From Candidatus Tokpelaia sp. JSC161 (lineage in GTDB: Bacteria; Pseudomonadota; Alphaproteobacteria; Rhizobiales; Rhizobiaceae): DNA of 64,000 nucleotides. Positions 41,101 to 49,569 of the stretch are shown here, one piece after another. The DNA is taken from NCBI GenBank assembly GCA_003331105.1, contig QEND01000001.1:186001-250000 (forward strand), read 5' to 3'. The number at the start of each line of letters is the position of its first letter. Position 1 is the first letter of the stretch. A model generated the notes under the pieces. It was not told where the DNA came from. It was given only the letters and a program-made list of their open reading frames with translations, and searched no databases. A program made the translations under genes and the position numbers.

Positions 41101-42812
41101 TTATTATAAAGACGTTTACGATGTAGAAGAAAGAAGATTTGTCTGCCATTTTGAGAATAACGTTCGTTAAGAATTTGAATGTTTTTTTTTGCATGATCAA
41201 GAAGATCATAGTCACCTTTCACTAAGGCTGAGTCTGCATCAGGCCAATCTGTTACAAGTGCGAGACTAATAGCACCGTGTGGATTGCTTAGATAGTGGCA
41301 TTCAAGGGTTTCTATATGATCCTCTATTGATTTCAATGATGAAAGAATGGTAGGAACAGCAATAAGTGTTTTTGCTTCTTTTGGAATCCCATCTTTGTAC
41401 TCAAACCCGATGAGTCTCACTGGTTTTATAAACCAGGAAACAATCGTATTGAAAACGGAATAGGATATTTCCATGGCGGGGAATAATGACAAGATAGAAA
41501 AGGATACGGCTAAGCTGGATCTCATCCCTTTATACTGTAAAAAACTGTAAACGCTTACAATCATGCTAAGAGTTAAGAGTGAAATAGGAATTGCAATTTT
41601 TCCTATTGTCATTCCTTTGAAAAATCGGAAGAAACGTTCTGAGATTGTTTGTTGATAAAGGCATGTTTTTTTTAGATGATAGGAACCTGCTCCGATAAGG
41701 TAATAGGCTATTGTTTTTTTTCTAGGTTTTGTTTCGTTCTGACTCAGTTTTACAGCTTTGTTAGCGATATCAAATTCACTTAGAGGGGAACGCTGGGCTA
41801 TTTTTTCAATAGCATTTCGATAGCTGTTGCGCGAACAAGGATCCACTTCAGAAAAGTCGCTTTTATTCTTTAATAAAATGTCAACATAACTGATATTTTC
41901 TAACCAAAGAGTCCAATCAACGTCATGAATTGCTTTGAGGGAACGGATGATATTCCCGATCATGATATCATATGATATTTGCTGATCCTGTTCTGTGTTG
42001 ATTGCTTCTTCCAGAGAAGTCCCATTTTCTATAAGATGTTTTTCAAGCCATATGAGAGGATGTGTCATATCAGATGTCATATTGCGTAAGCGATAAAAGA
42101 GATGACTAGAAAAAGTGGTATCGGCTATAAGTTTTGAGCACAAGAATAGAAGTTGTTCTACTTCTTTTTTATCTTTAGTTAAGATAATTTTCTCTGCTAT
42201 TTGATTCGCAGTGATCTGCATCTGGTTGCTGTGTTTGATAGCGGTAATAATGCGTTGCAAGTTTTCAATAAGAACAAAATCTATGAAGGAAGCTAAAGCC
42301 CATAGTTCTTTAATGTGACAGGGGGCTATTTTTTGATATCCTTTTACGATATTGGTAAGTGTTTTTATAGAAAAAGTACTATCGGTGTGGGCTACATAAA
42401 ACCATGATAAGACTAAAATGCCTGGTGTATTTTTTAATAATGGAGACCCCGGGAGTTGATTCAAGAATTTTTTAGAAAAACTTTTTTTGATTTTCCGTAT
42501 TGATTCGTCGATTGTATAGTAGTTATCAATAAGCCATTGATGTGCAGTGTTTATGTTCGTGTTGTTATTATAGGCAGCATCAGCAGTACGAAAGGCATCT
42601 AGGATGAGTTTTGCATTGTGAGTAAGCCTGTTCTGAAATGAGAATGGGAGGAATTGTGGTAATCTCAATATTTTTCCTGATGCAATATTTGTTCCTAATT
42701 CATGAAGTGTATTTTTATCTATAGCTGGACTTCTGATAGGAGGCATAGGTTTAATCAAAGTGTAATTTTTATGATGAAAAGGGAATGGGGCTAAGGATGT
42801 GAAATAACCCAT
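38157..42812 (-). CDS. ndvB: Cyclic beta-1,2-glucan synthase, truncated to its N-terminal half
   Basis: This 1551-residue open frame covers the first half of an NdvB/ChvB-type enzyme (normally about 2,800 residues). Visible parts are a soluble N-terminal region (1-400), membrane helices near 405-470, and a GT84 glycosyltransferase domain with the acidic TLDCDTRL (about 620) and ARRHRWARGDWQLLPYLF (about 760-780). More membrane helices follow (about 800-1000), then a glucoamylase-like region (RRTSPTNIGVYLLSILSARD to YAHHHGMSILAVHNVIFDG). It stops just before the GH94 part, which is shattered downstream. Whether the truncated protein still makes glucan is unknown; if so, chain length control would be lost. 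The long clean frame argues against free decay. Confidence 0.85.
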   Translation of the reverse strand: MGYFTSLAPFPFHHKNYTLIKPMPPIRSPAIDKNTLHELGTNIASGKILRLPQFLPFSFQNRLTHNAKLILDAFRTADAAYNNNTNINTAHQWLIDNYYTIDESIRKIKKSFSKKFLNQLPGSPLLKNTPGILVLSWFYVAHTDSTFSIKTLTNIVKGYQKIAPCHIKELWALASFIDFVLIENLQRIITAIKHSNQMQITANQIAEKIILTKDKKEVEQLLFLCSKLIADTTFSSHLFYRLRNMTSDMTHPLIWLEKHLIENGTSLEEAINTEQDQQISYDIMIGNIIRSLKAIHDVDWTLWLENISYVDILLKNKSDFSEVDPCSRNSYRNAIEKIAQRSPLSEFDIANKAVKLSQNETKPRKKTIAYYLIGAGSYHLKKTCLYQQTISERFFRFFKGMTIGKIAIPISLLTLSMIVSVYSFLQYKGMRSSLAVSFSILSLFPAMEISYSVFNTIVSWFIKPVRLIGFEYKDGIPKEAKTLIAVPTILSSLKSIEDHIETLECHYLSNPHGAISLALVTDWPDADSALVKGDYDLLDHAKKNIQILNERYSQNGRQIFFLLHRKRLYNKSERCWMGWERKRGKLHELNQLLRGKKDTSFLESDHSLPSKIHFIMTLDCDTRLTPGSINKLVGKLNHPLNKAEFCCKSGRVINGYTILQPRLISSLTFRDKTSLFQRIFSGDSGIDPYTLTTSDPYQDLLGEGTFIGKGLYEIDAFEKALKGCIHENTVLSHDMLEGGYARTALVSDIEVIEDYPTTYHVDIARRHRWARGDWQLLPYLFKKPPMNLITRWKLQDNLRRTLTPIFWIIASLSGWCLLPKEIDQLWQIFLLSEICIAPLLKILRDLLSINRDFLIRSHCRFFLKSLADILIDISLKLVFIANVTSDMTDAIIRTLYRIGISHSHLLEWRTSTETQDSPNTLFSYIRRMYPSLIIAITVFALPFWLKSSSKFFSIPFSILWSSAPITAWVISRFKIKKNTFKISEHDAAYLRKIARRTWIFYETFVTEKDHHLPPDNFQEEPTPILARRTSPTNIGVYLLSILSARDFGWIAMKDVIQRLTKTFYTLSLLEKHCGHLYNWYETDTLYPLKPLYVSTVDSGNLAGHLVALSSSLKEWSNSPNLQLQGNPKGMLDVSGIFEETLENIENQTKHCTLYQDLKKKLKKFQEDVSSLINKKNNIPIKDLIALAKDMRQLTNKIKKQLKTQESSISSYWANSLVLTCNIHVQDAQSVNNINTLKKHLLKLSDEAYKYAFNMIFDFLECKERRLLSIGYRIETNELDLNCYDLLASEARLAIFFAIAKRDIQIEHWFQLGRILVPFGWKSALVSWSGSMFEYLMPPLIMDEPNGSLLYATNRLIIDQQISYAKKRSIPWGTSESAFNSRDSMMNYQYSSFGVASLGLKRGLSRNTVIAPYATILAAQYIPSKAVTNLKFLRKLGALGYYGYYDAIDFTPSRIPQNQSYIIVRNYYAHHHGMSILAVHNVIFDGLLRKNFHKNPQIRVMELLLQEKATYKIPGINAKSLRTVQSAHIFKRPNKHTQTLSKCHLTNHAQSS

Positions 42813-42869
42813 ATATCAACCTCTAGATATTACATGATCGCAGGTTTATCGTGTTGCGGAATTCATGTG

Positions 42870-43019
42870 TTCTCATAAGCTAAAAAAATATTTCTCATAA
42901 GAGGATTATGTTCCTATTTGGATTTTCAATCCTAGGATGAAGAGAGGAATCTCTGATAAAACATAATCTAAGTGTATTTTATTGCAAGATCATTTTATTT
43001 TGAGAGAAGATTTTCTCTC
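42870..43019. promoter_or_regulatory. Repeat-rich divergent promoter region between ndvB and dusA
   Basis: Two direct copies of TTCTCATAAG (42870-42879 and 42892-42901) start 22 bases apart, close to two helical turns. A perfect palindrome ATCCTAGGAT lies at 42929-42938. A perfect seven-base inverted repeat (GAGAGAA and TTCTCTC around GATT) lies at 43002-43019. These could be binding sites for regulators of ndvB or dusA. No known operator was matched. Confidence 0.35.
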
Positions 43020-43078
43020 TTATTTGACTCTGATTGATCTACTGGCTTGAAAAGTAATTTGTAGTAGAAAAGAGAGAA

Positions 43079-44125
43079 ATGCAGGGAAAAAAAATGATTC
43101 CTAAAGAGGCAGAGACATTTGATTATCGATATAGAAATCGTTTTTCTATTGCGCCTATGTTACATTGGACAGACCGACACTGTCGTTTTTTTCATCGTCA
43201 GCTAACGAAGAAAGCTGTACTTCATACTGAAATGATTGTAGCTGATGCTCTTCTCTATGGAAAGAGAAGAGAAGAAATCTTAGCTTTTTCTTCCAGCGAG
43301 CGACCTTTAGTTTTGCAACTTGCTGGTTCTGATCCAAAGAAGTTAGCTGAGGCTGCGCGCATTGCTGTGGATTTCGGTTATGATGCGATTAATCTTAATG
43401 TTGGCTGTCCATCTCAACGAGTCCAATATGGGGATTTTGGTGCATGTCTGATGCTCAATCCAAAACTTGTTGGTCAAGCGGTATATGCAATGAAGAAGGC
43501 TGTTTCTGTTCCTATTACCATAAAATGCCGCATTGGTATAGGAGAACAGGAGACTGAAGGCATATTAGATTTATTCGGGGATTGTGTTTTTGAACAAGGA
43601 GCGGATGCTTTATGGATTCATGCACGGAAAGTATGGCTGAAAGGTCTCTCTCCAAAAGAGAACAGAGAAGTCCCATCTCTTGATTATGAAAGGGTTTATC
43701 GTTTTAAAAAAAACAGACATAAATTTTTTGTTGGTGTTAATGGCGGTGTTCATTCTCTGAAAGAGTCTATTTTTCATCTTGGATATGTAGATGGGGTTAT
43801 GATGGGAAGAATTGCTTATCATAACCCGCGTTTACTTTCTAAGGTAGACCAGTTTGTTTATGGAAGAAAGGAAGAAGAATTAAATTATATGGCGCTTATT
43901 GATAGAATGGCTTCTTATATTGAGGATCATCTTTGTAGAGGAGGGCGTGTTTCACATGTAACGCGGCATATGCTTGGGCTTTTTCAAGCTTGTCCTGGAG
44001 CACTTTTGTGGCGTCGAATCTTATCGACTGAGGCAACGGCAAGGGGTGCAACTTCTTCTGTTCTTTATAAAGCTTTTTCTAGAGTCTCACCTGAAAACAT
44101 TTTGATGGAGTCTCTTGAGCTTTAA
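43079..44125 (+). CDS. dusA: tRNA-dihydrouridine synthase A
   Basis: DusA reduces uridines in the D-loop of tRNA with FMN. The 348-residue protein has the DusA-specific start FSIAPMLHWTDRHCRFFHR (22-40), the conserved NLNVGCPSQRVQYGDFGACLM (Cys110 in GCPS), and basic tRNA-contact residues such as KCRIGIG and IHARKVWLKGLSP. AGAGAGAA precedes the ATG closely, and an ATG five codons later is an alternative. Its end overlaps the converging nth gene by four bases. Confidence 0.94.
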   Translation: MQGKKMIPKEAETFDYRYRNRFSIAPMLHWTDRHCRFFHRQLTKKAVLHTEMIVADALLYGKRREEILAFSSSERPLVLQLAGSDPKKLAEAARIAVDFGYDAINLNVGCPSQRVQYGDFGACLMLNPKLVGQAVYAMKKAVSVPITIKCRIGIGEQETEGILDLFGDCVFEQGADALWIHARKVWLKGLSPKENREVPSLDYERVYRFKKNRHKFFVGVNGGVHSLKESIFHLGYVDGVMMGRIAYHNPRLLSKVDQFVYGRKEEELNYMALIDRMASYIEDHLCRGGRVSHVTRHMLGLFQACPGALLWRRILSTEATARGATSSVLYKAFSRVSPENILMESLEL

Positions 44126-44787
44126 TCATTGATGCGGGCTTTACAAATATCTAGAATGATGCACTTTGTGCATTTTGGTTGACGAGCCTTACAAAGGTAA
44201 CGCCCATGTAGAACAAGCCACTGATGAGCAGATTTGAGATAGCGATGCGGAGTGATTTGTAAAAGCTTATTTTCTACTTCTTTGAATGTTTTCCCTGGAG
44301 CAAAACCAATACGGTTAGCAATGCGGAATATATGAGTATCGACACCTATTGTAGGTTGATGAAATGCGATATTGAGAATCACATTTGCTGTTTTGCGACC
44401 AACTCCCGGTAGGCTGGTTAGGGATTCATACCGATGAGGGATTTGATTATTTTTTTTTAAAATTATTTTTGAGAGGGCAATAATATTTTTTGCTTTTTTG
44501 CGCCATAACCCGATTGAATGTATGTAATGGCTTAATTTGTTTTCTCCAAGATGAAGCATTTTTTCTGGTGTATCTGCAATTTTAAAAAGCGTTTTTGTTG
44601 TTTTGTTGACACTTTTATCACTTGTTCGAGCAGAGAGAACGACAGCGATAAGAAGAGTATAAAGGTTAGTATATATTAAATCACTTTTTGGGTTTGGGTT
44701 TTGAATAGAAAATCTATAAAAAATTTTTTCAATTTCATCTTTTGTGTAAAGCGTTTTTTCAGAAATTTCTGATTTTTTGTTCATCAT
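44122..44787 (-). CDS. nth: Endonuclease III
   Basis: Nth removes oxidised pyrimidines and nicks the abasic site in base-excision repair. The 221-residue protein has the helix-hairpin-helix SLPGVGRKTANVIL with the catalytic lysine and the GVDTHIFRIANRIG aspartate region. The C-terminal 4Fe-4S cluster motif is C-x6-C-x2-C-x5-C (CKARQPKCTKCIILDIC). Start ATG is either of the first two codons. It converges with dusA. Complete. Confidence 0.95.
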   Translation of the reverse strand: MMNKKSEISEKTLYTKDEIEKIFYRFSIQNPNPKSDLIYTNLYTLLIAVVLSARTSDKSVNKTTKTLFKIADTPEKMLHLGENKLSHYIHSIGLWRKKAKNIIALSKIILKKNNQIPHRYESLTSLPGVGRKTANVILNIAFHQPTIGVDTHIFRIANRIGFAPGKTFKEVENKLLQITPHRYLKSAHQWLVLHGRYLCKARQPKCTKCIILDICKARIND

Positions 44788-44807
44788 CTTGAAGGATTCT
44801 TGGTTTC

Positions 44808-45605
44808 TTAAAATGTATAAAGCTCTGGACGGCGCTGTTTTAAAGTAGGAAGTTTTGCGCGTATTTCCTCTAATCGCTTAAGATCGATGTTAGCAAATAT
44901 TAATCCTTCATCTTCTCCTTTACTAGCTAGAATCACTCCCATAGGATCATAAATAACACTGCGTCCTGTATAGATGTTGCCTACCTGATTAGCAATACAT
45001 ACAAAGACTGTATTTTCAAGCGCTCGTGCTTGAGAGAGCAAGAGGAGATGTTCTTCTTTCATGACACCGCTTACCCATGCTGCAGGTATAACTAGAATTT
45101 CAGCGCCCTGTAATGCTAGTGTCCGGCTAATCTCAGGAAAACGTAATTCGTAGCAAATCATGAGACCTATTGTTCCCAATGATGTTTTTATAGGAATTAT
45201 TTTATTATTCCCTGGAATTATATTGAGGGATTCTTTATAGGAAAATGCATCGTATAGATGAGTTTTACGGTATTTATGAATAATATGTCCTTTATCATTA
45301 AGAAAAATGAGAGTATTATAGAATTTTTTATCTGTTTCTTTTGTTTTTTCATATATACCGAAAATGATATGGATTCTGTATTGTATCGCGGCTTGAGAGA
45401 GTTTTGTAACAAAATTCCCATCAACGGGTTCAGCGATTTTAGCCTGATTTCTATTTCCCTTGTTTGGCAAAAGAGCCATGGATATTTCAGGAAATATCAC
45501 AAGATCTGCATTTTCTTTTTTGGCTAAAAGGATATAAGATAGAATTTGATTTATATTTTTTCTCTTATGAGAACTGACTCTCATTTGAGCAATGGCTGTT
45601 TTCAT
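44808..45605 (-). CDS. Carbon-nitrogen hydrolase (nitrilase superfamily, Nit2/NitFhit-like amidase)
   Basis: The 265-residue protein has the nitrilase catalytic triad: Glu in DLVIFPEISM (about 41), Lys in YRKTHLYDAF (about 118) and Cys in LMICYELRFPEISR (about 155). The close HLYDAF and RFPE surroundings match the omega-amidase/deaminated-glutathione amidase branch, which repairs side products of transaminases. The exact substrate cannot be read from sequence. It lies 20 bases upstream of nth on the same strand and may be cotranscribed. Confidence 0.85.
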   Translation of the reverse strand: MKTAIAQMRVSSHKRKNINQILSYILLAKKENADLVIFPEISMALLPNKGNRNQAKIAEPVDGNFVTKLSQAAIQYRIHIIFGIYEKTKETDKKFYNTLIFLNDKGHIIHKYRKTHLYDAFSYKESLNIIPGNNKIIPIKTSLGTIGLMICYELRFPEISRTLALQGAEILVIPAAWVSGVMKEEHLLLLSQARALENTVFVCIANQVGNIYTGRSVIYDPMGVILASKGEDEGLIFANIDLKRLEEIRAKLPTLKQRRPELYTF

Positions 45606-45942
45606 TGCTTTGACCTTTGTGAGCTATCTTATATTTATTCCTGATAAAGTAGTTATTTAATTATGCTCGAGCGACTAGAAAACGAAATTCATATTTGGGA
45701 TGAAGCCTATTATTGGAGCGTTCTTGTCTATTTTTGATGTATATTGGACATTTTTGTATGATAAAATCAAGATAGTAATTTATTTTAATAGAATTTATAT
45801 AAAAAGTGCTTGCTAAATGATAGACAATAAAGCAGACTACGGGAAAGTTTGGGCATTTTACGAACATCGGAAGACTGAAAGTTTTTTAAGCTGGAACTGC
45901 CGTATGTTCTTGGGTTAGACCAATACGGTCAAGAGAGTCATT
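45606..45942. other. Intergenic stretch without recognisable gene
   Basis: About 340 bases between the amidase gene and the cspA promoter hold no convincing coding region. A 68-codon leftward frame here has no ribosome binding site and no family resemblance. A hairpin-like CCGTA/TACGG with inner TTGG/CCAA arms lies near 45899-45929. The composition is very AT-rich, as in promoter regions. Confidence 0.5.
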
Positions 45943-46060
45943 TTCTGAATTCAAAAACTGCCTGTATAATGGCCGTGGGGTACATGGTGTGTCTGGCGGT
46001 TTCGTTTGTCCGGCTTTTCGGATGAAAAGCTGTTTAAAATTTAAAAAAGGAAAAAATTAT
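45943..46060 (+). promoter_or_regulatory. cspA promoter and structured 5' leader
   Basis: A perfect -10 box TATAAT sits at 45965-45970, with a weak -35 (TTCTGA, 45943-45948). Transcription from about 45977 would give a leader of about 84 bases. The leader contains a perfect seven-pair hairpin (GCTTTTC and GAAAAGC around GGAT, 46013-46030) and the ribosome binding site AAAAAAGGA close to the ATG at 46061. Long structured leaders regulate cold-shock mRNAs in other bacteria; that role here is inference. Confidence 0.55.
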
Positions 46061-46276
46061 ATGGCTCAAACGGGTGCGGTTAAGTTTTTTAACCATGAAA
46101 AGGGTTATGGGTTTATCCAGCCTGATGACGGTAGTCCGGATATTTTTGTGCATGTTTCGGCCTTACAGGCTTCTCGTCTTTCAAGTCTTAAGGATAGGCA
46201 AAGGGTTGCTTTTGATATTGAACCTGACCGTCATGGAAAAGGGCCTAAAGCTGTTAACATTACTATGATTGATTAA
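46061..46276 (+). CDS. cspA: Cold-shock protein (CspA family)
   Basis: The 71-residue protein is a single cold-shock domain with RNP1-like GYGFIQPDDG and RNP2-like DIFVHVSAL, preceded by the usual GAVKFFNHEKG. It binds single-stranded RNA/DNA and melts RNA structure. An upstream ATG at 45989 in frame is rejected, because it gives an atypical extension and AAGGA precedes the 46061 ATG. An intrinsic terminator follows at once, so the gene is monocistronic. Confidence 0.95.
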   Translation: MAQTGAVKFFNHEKGYGFIQPDDGSPDIFVHVSALQASRLSSLKDRQRVAFDIEPDRHGKGPKAVNITMID

Positions 46277-46293
46277 TGGGGAGGGAGAAGGAT

Positions 46294-46318
46294 ATGGGGG
46301 CGTTGCCCCCATTCTTTT
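46294..46318 (+). terminator. Intrinsic terminator of cspA
   Basis: ATGGGGGC and GCCCCCAT form a perfect eight-pair stem around GTT, followed by TCTTTT. This is the strongest terminator in the window. A weaker hairpin followed by eight T (46354-46381) lies downstream and may act as a backup. Confidence 0.85.
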
Positions 46319-46469
46319 AAAATGTTAAAGGGTAATAGGGTCTTGATTTTAACATCATTAGGCTGATGGATGATTTTTTTTATTGTATGAATCTTTTTAT
46401 AAGATACGGTTATTCTCTTCTTTTTCTACATGAGCGAGAATAATCATCTTCTAAAAAGGGTAGATGTGA

Positions 46470-48293
46470 ATGTTGGCTTCTTGGAAGGTAAGAGTAATTT
46501 ACTTATCGTTTGTTATTCTTATGCTCATTTGTATTATTGGAATTTCTATCATTTCCTTCTTTTCTTTTCTAGTGTCGACTGATGCAATACGTTTACGGCT
46601 TGCACGTGAGCTGAGTGCATGGACTGGCTATAATATAGAATTACATCAACCGTTACATTTTTCATTTTTTCCTTTGAAGGCTTCTCTTTCAGATGTTCTC
46701 TTAGAAGATGATAATAATTCACACTTGATGAGTGCTGAGCGTATTGAAGTTGATCTATCTATCTCTGATGCTTTAATAGGAAGACTTCGTTTTTCTGAAA
46801 CACGTATTATTCATCCACGTTTGATGATTGATGAACCGATAAAAACCGTATCTGGTTTTTTTATATCACTTGCGCATTCTGAAGGTAGGCTTGGGATTGC
46901 TATTCGTAAAGTACAAGAACTTTCAAATATTGACAAGCTGACGGAATTGCCTGCTCAGCCCTTTGGGCGTATATTGGTCAAGGATGCGACTCTGATTTAT
47001 CCTTTATCTTTTGGAAAGACAGCTAAAATAGCTAATATTAACGCTATGATTGATTGGCCTGACTTAAAGGGGTCTGCAGTTTTTAAGGCTTCAGGTAATT
47101 GGAATAGAGAGTTTGTTAGTTTGACTATTAAAGCAGATAAAGCCCTTTTATTGATAGGGGGAGGTATGAGCCCATTAGGGCTTAGTCTTCACTCAAATTA
47201 TGGTGATATAAATTTTAATGGATCAGCAGGTATTTTGCAACAAAAAAATTTAAATGGGCATTTTACACTTCACTTGTCTGGATGGGAGCAGAGTCTAAGA
47301 TGGATAAAGATGGAAAAGATTCTTCCTAATCAAAGAGGAACACCTCTTGTATGGGAATCTTCCCTTGAAGTTTCTTCTGAACATATATCATTGAATCATA
47401 TTGCGTTTACTCTAGGCAAAGATAAGGCTCGTGGAGCAATAGAAGTTCTTTTCCGAAAGAATCTACCTATGATCACTGGCTCTCTTGCTTTTGAAAAGCT
47501 TGATTGTAATTCAATTATCAATGCCTTAGATGATCCCATAATGATTAATTTTTCATTTCTTGAGCGTTTTGCTCTTGATTTACGTTTTTCTACTGGGAAT
47601 ACTACTATTGATAGTCTCAACATAGAAAATGTAGCGGCTTCAATTCAGATGCATGATGGTCTGTTCGTATTTGATATTGGTAATGCAACAATTTTTGGAG
47701 GTGTCGTACAACTTAATGTTCAGCTTCAGCGTAATAAGCGATTTCTGAAAGAGTTGGAAGGACGTTTTTCTGTGGAGAATCTGAATCTGGAGCTTTTACA
47801 AAAGAAGATCTTTAGAAAGGAATATCTCTTAACATCTACTACGAGTTTGATTTTAACTTTACGATCGACGTTTTCTAGATGGGAAGATCTGTTGCAAGAT
47901 ATGCATGGTCATTTTTCTTGTGTGTTTAATTCAGGTTTTATTAAAAATTTTAATATAGATGATTTTTTAGAAAAAATAAGAACGAAAAAGGAATTTTTCC
48001 TTCAATTTGCAGGGGATCAATCTTTTTCCTTCGATCAGGTAAAGAGTAATGCCGTTATTAGAAATGGTAAGATTAAGCTTGATGAAGCGACTTTACGTTT
48101 TGGTAAAGAGATTATTGACCTTTCTGGTAGTATGAATTATTTTGAAGATACTCTTGAACTTGTTGGATTTCTTAATCATCCACACACTTTGAATGGTCTA
48201 TGCATAGATACTCCTTGTATTCTTCAAGGTCTTTTACCAGTGTATCAATTTTTTATTAAAGGTTCTTTAATGAAACCGAAAGTTTTTTTCTAG
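46470..48293 (+). CDS. AsmA-family envelope protein
   Basis: The 607-residue protein has one N-terminal transmembrane segment (about 9-35). It is followed by the AsmA-type LRLARELSAWTGYNIELHQPLHFSFFPLKASLSDVLLED, then a long beta-rich region and a C-terminal AsmA_2-like part (GHFSCVFNSGFIKNFNIDDF, FDQVKSNAVIRNGKIKLDEA). AsmA-like proteins are thought to form bridges that move phospholipids between the membranes. It ends at FIKGSLMKPKVFF, a common closing pattern of the family. It stands alone between the cspA terminator and azlD. Confidence 0.85.
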   Translation: MLASWKVRVIYLSFVILMLICIIGISIISFFSFLVSTDAIRLRLARELSAWTGYNIELHQPLHFSFFPLKASLSDVLLEDDNNSHLMSAERIEVDLSISDALIGRLRFSETRIIHPRLMIDEPIKTVSGFFISLAHSEGRLGIAIRKVQELSNIDKLTELPAQPFGRILVKDATLIYPLSFGKTAKIANINAMIDWPDLKGSAVFKASGNWNREFVSLTIKADKALLLIGGGMSPLGLSLHSNYGDINFNGSAGILQQKNLNGHFTLHLSGWEQSLRWIKMEKILPNQRGTPLVWESSLEVSSEHISLNHIAFTLGKDKARGAIEVLFRKNLPMITGSLAFEKLDCNSIINALDDPIMINFSFLERFALDLRFSTGNTTIDSLNIENVAASIQMHDGLFVFDIGNATIFGGVVQLNVQLQRNKRFLKELEGRFSVENLNLELLQKKIFRKEYLLTSTTSLILTLRSTFSRWEDLLQDMHGHFSCVFNSGFIKNFNIDDFLEKIRTKKEFFLQFAGDQSFSFDQVKSNAVIRNGKIKLDEATLRFGKEIIDLSGSMNYFEDTLELVGFLNHPHTLNGLCIDTPCILQGLLPVYQFFIKGSLMKPKVFF

Positions 48294-48390
48294 AGATCTT
48301 TTTTTTAGAACATTGAATGCTTTTAAGGGGATTCATATTTTCTCTTCGATTGTATTGGGTAAAGGTCTTTAAAAAAAAGGAATGATAGTT

Positions 48391-48708
48391 TTACATGTTC
48401 TGAAAAATGAGATAAGAGAATATGCTCGCTACAACTGTTAGGAAAAGGCTGCGGGTTAATAACCCAACGACGAAAGAGGTTAGTGTTGCAAGAAATGCAA
48501 CAGAAAGGCCAGAGGATGTTGTTTCTTTATTAGAAAGCACTTCTGCTGTAATGATAGAGGATAGAATTGCGACAGGTACAAATGAAAGCCAGTTACGTAA
48601 GATCATTGGAAAGTGACGTCGTGCTAAGAAGAAAACAGGGCCTGCGCGGATAGCCGCTGTGACAAGAGCAGCTATCATGATAGCAAATATTGTATGAAAG
48701 TCAGGCAT
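48391..48708 (-). CDS. azlD: AzlD-family branched-chain amino acid export subunit
   Basis: The 105-residue protein has about four hydrophobic segments and the AzlD-like RAGPVFFLARRHFPMILRNWLSFVPVAILSSI. AzlD works with AzlC; the related E. coli pair YgaZH exports valine and other amino acids. It follows azlC directly (start two bases before the azlC end), so translation is coupled. The transported substrate is inferred from the family only. Confidence 0.85.
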   Translation of the reverse strand: MPDFHTIFAIMIAALVTAAIRAGPVFFLARRHFPMILRNWLSFVPVAILSSIITAEVLSNKETTSSGLSVAFLATLTSFVVGLLTRSLFLTVVASIFSYLIFQNM

Positions 48709-48709
48709 T

Positions 48710-49444
48710 TTAGGCGTTCCTTTTTGGTTTCCATATCAGGAATAACATTCCTGCCGTTGCAGCGGTTATGGTAGAAAGGATTGTTGCAATGTTGAAGTTG
48801 ATTGTGTTGTGGGTAGTAAGGATTACTAGTATAGCGATTGCCATGACGATAATGTCGAGTATGCGTGTGTGGCTTACAAACCAGCTAAGTAATAGGAGAC
48901 CAGCAAACATTCCGACTAAGCTAAAGCCTAGACTGTAGTTTAACCAACCTGGTAGTATTGATGCGAAGAGACATCCAACGATTGTTGAAAGCATCCAGTT
49001 GACCCAAGCCGTAAGGTTTAATCCAAATAACCAGTAAAAAGGTAACTCATCTTTGTTTTTTTTTGCATAGCTTGAGGCCACTCCAAAGGTTTCATCAGTA
49101 ATCATTAAACCACCGATTAATTTTTCTGTTGATGAAGAATGGCTAAAAAATTGTGACATATAAGCAGTTATCAAAAGATAGCGCATGTTAATAAAAGCAA
49201 CTGCGCAGGCTATGTGTGTTATATCTGCACCTGTTTTTGCTAAAGAATAGAAGAGAAATTGGGCTGATCCAGCATATAGAAACATGCTCAAAAGTGCAAT
49301 TTCAGTGAGACTGAATCCTGAAATTTTTCCAATTGCACCGCAAGCAAATCCGACAGCCCAATAACTGAGAAGTGTAGGAATGCAGGCAATGGCTCCTTGA
49401 AAAAATAGTTTCATCTCCTCGGCCTTGATGATATGTAAGTTCAT
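48710..49444 (-). CDS. azlC: AzlC-family branched-chain amino acid exporter
   Basis: The 244-residue membrane protein shows the AzlC signature GAIACIPTLLSYWAVGFACGAIG, then LYAGSAQFLFYSL and INMRYLLITAYMSQ, and several membrane helices. The start at the ATG 49442-49444 is preceded by AAGGAG; the frame runs on to 49528 but that extension lacks a ribosome binding site. With AzlD it likely exports hydrophobic amino acids. The pair diverges from sdhE. Confidence 0.88.
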   Translation of the reverse strand: MNLHIIKAEEMKLFFQGAIACIPTLLSYWAVGFACGAIGKISGFSLTEIALLSMFLYAGSAQFLFYSLAKTGADITHIACAVAFINMRYLLITAYMSQFFSHSSSTEKLIGGLMITDETFGVASSYAKKNKDELPFYWLFGLNLTAWVNWMLSTIVGCLFASILPGWLNYSLGFSLVGMFAGLLLLSWFVSHTRILDIIVMAIAILVILTTHNTINFNIATILSTITAATAGMLFLIWKPKRNA

Positions 49445-49569
49445 ATCAGTCTTGTTCTCCTTGTTAGAGGTTTGATATAAAAAATAATGATTTGATAAGC
49501 TTTGAGGTGTATTCTTGACTGATGACAACTATTGTATCTATAAAGAGTACAAGAAAGAGTACAAGCATG

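Noticed and set aside
45661..45867. 68-codon leftward frame upstream of cspA
   Set aside because: No ribosome binding site, no recognisable domain, AT-rich intergenic composition.
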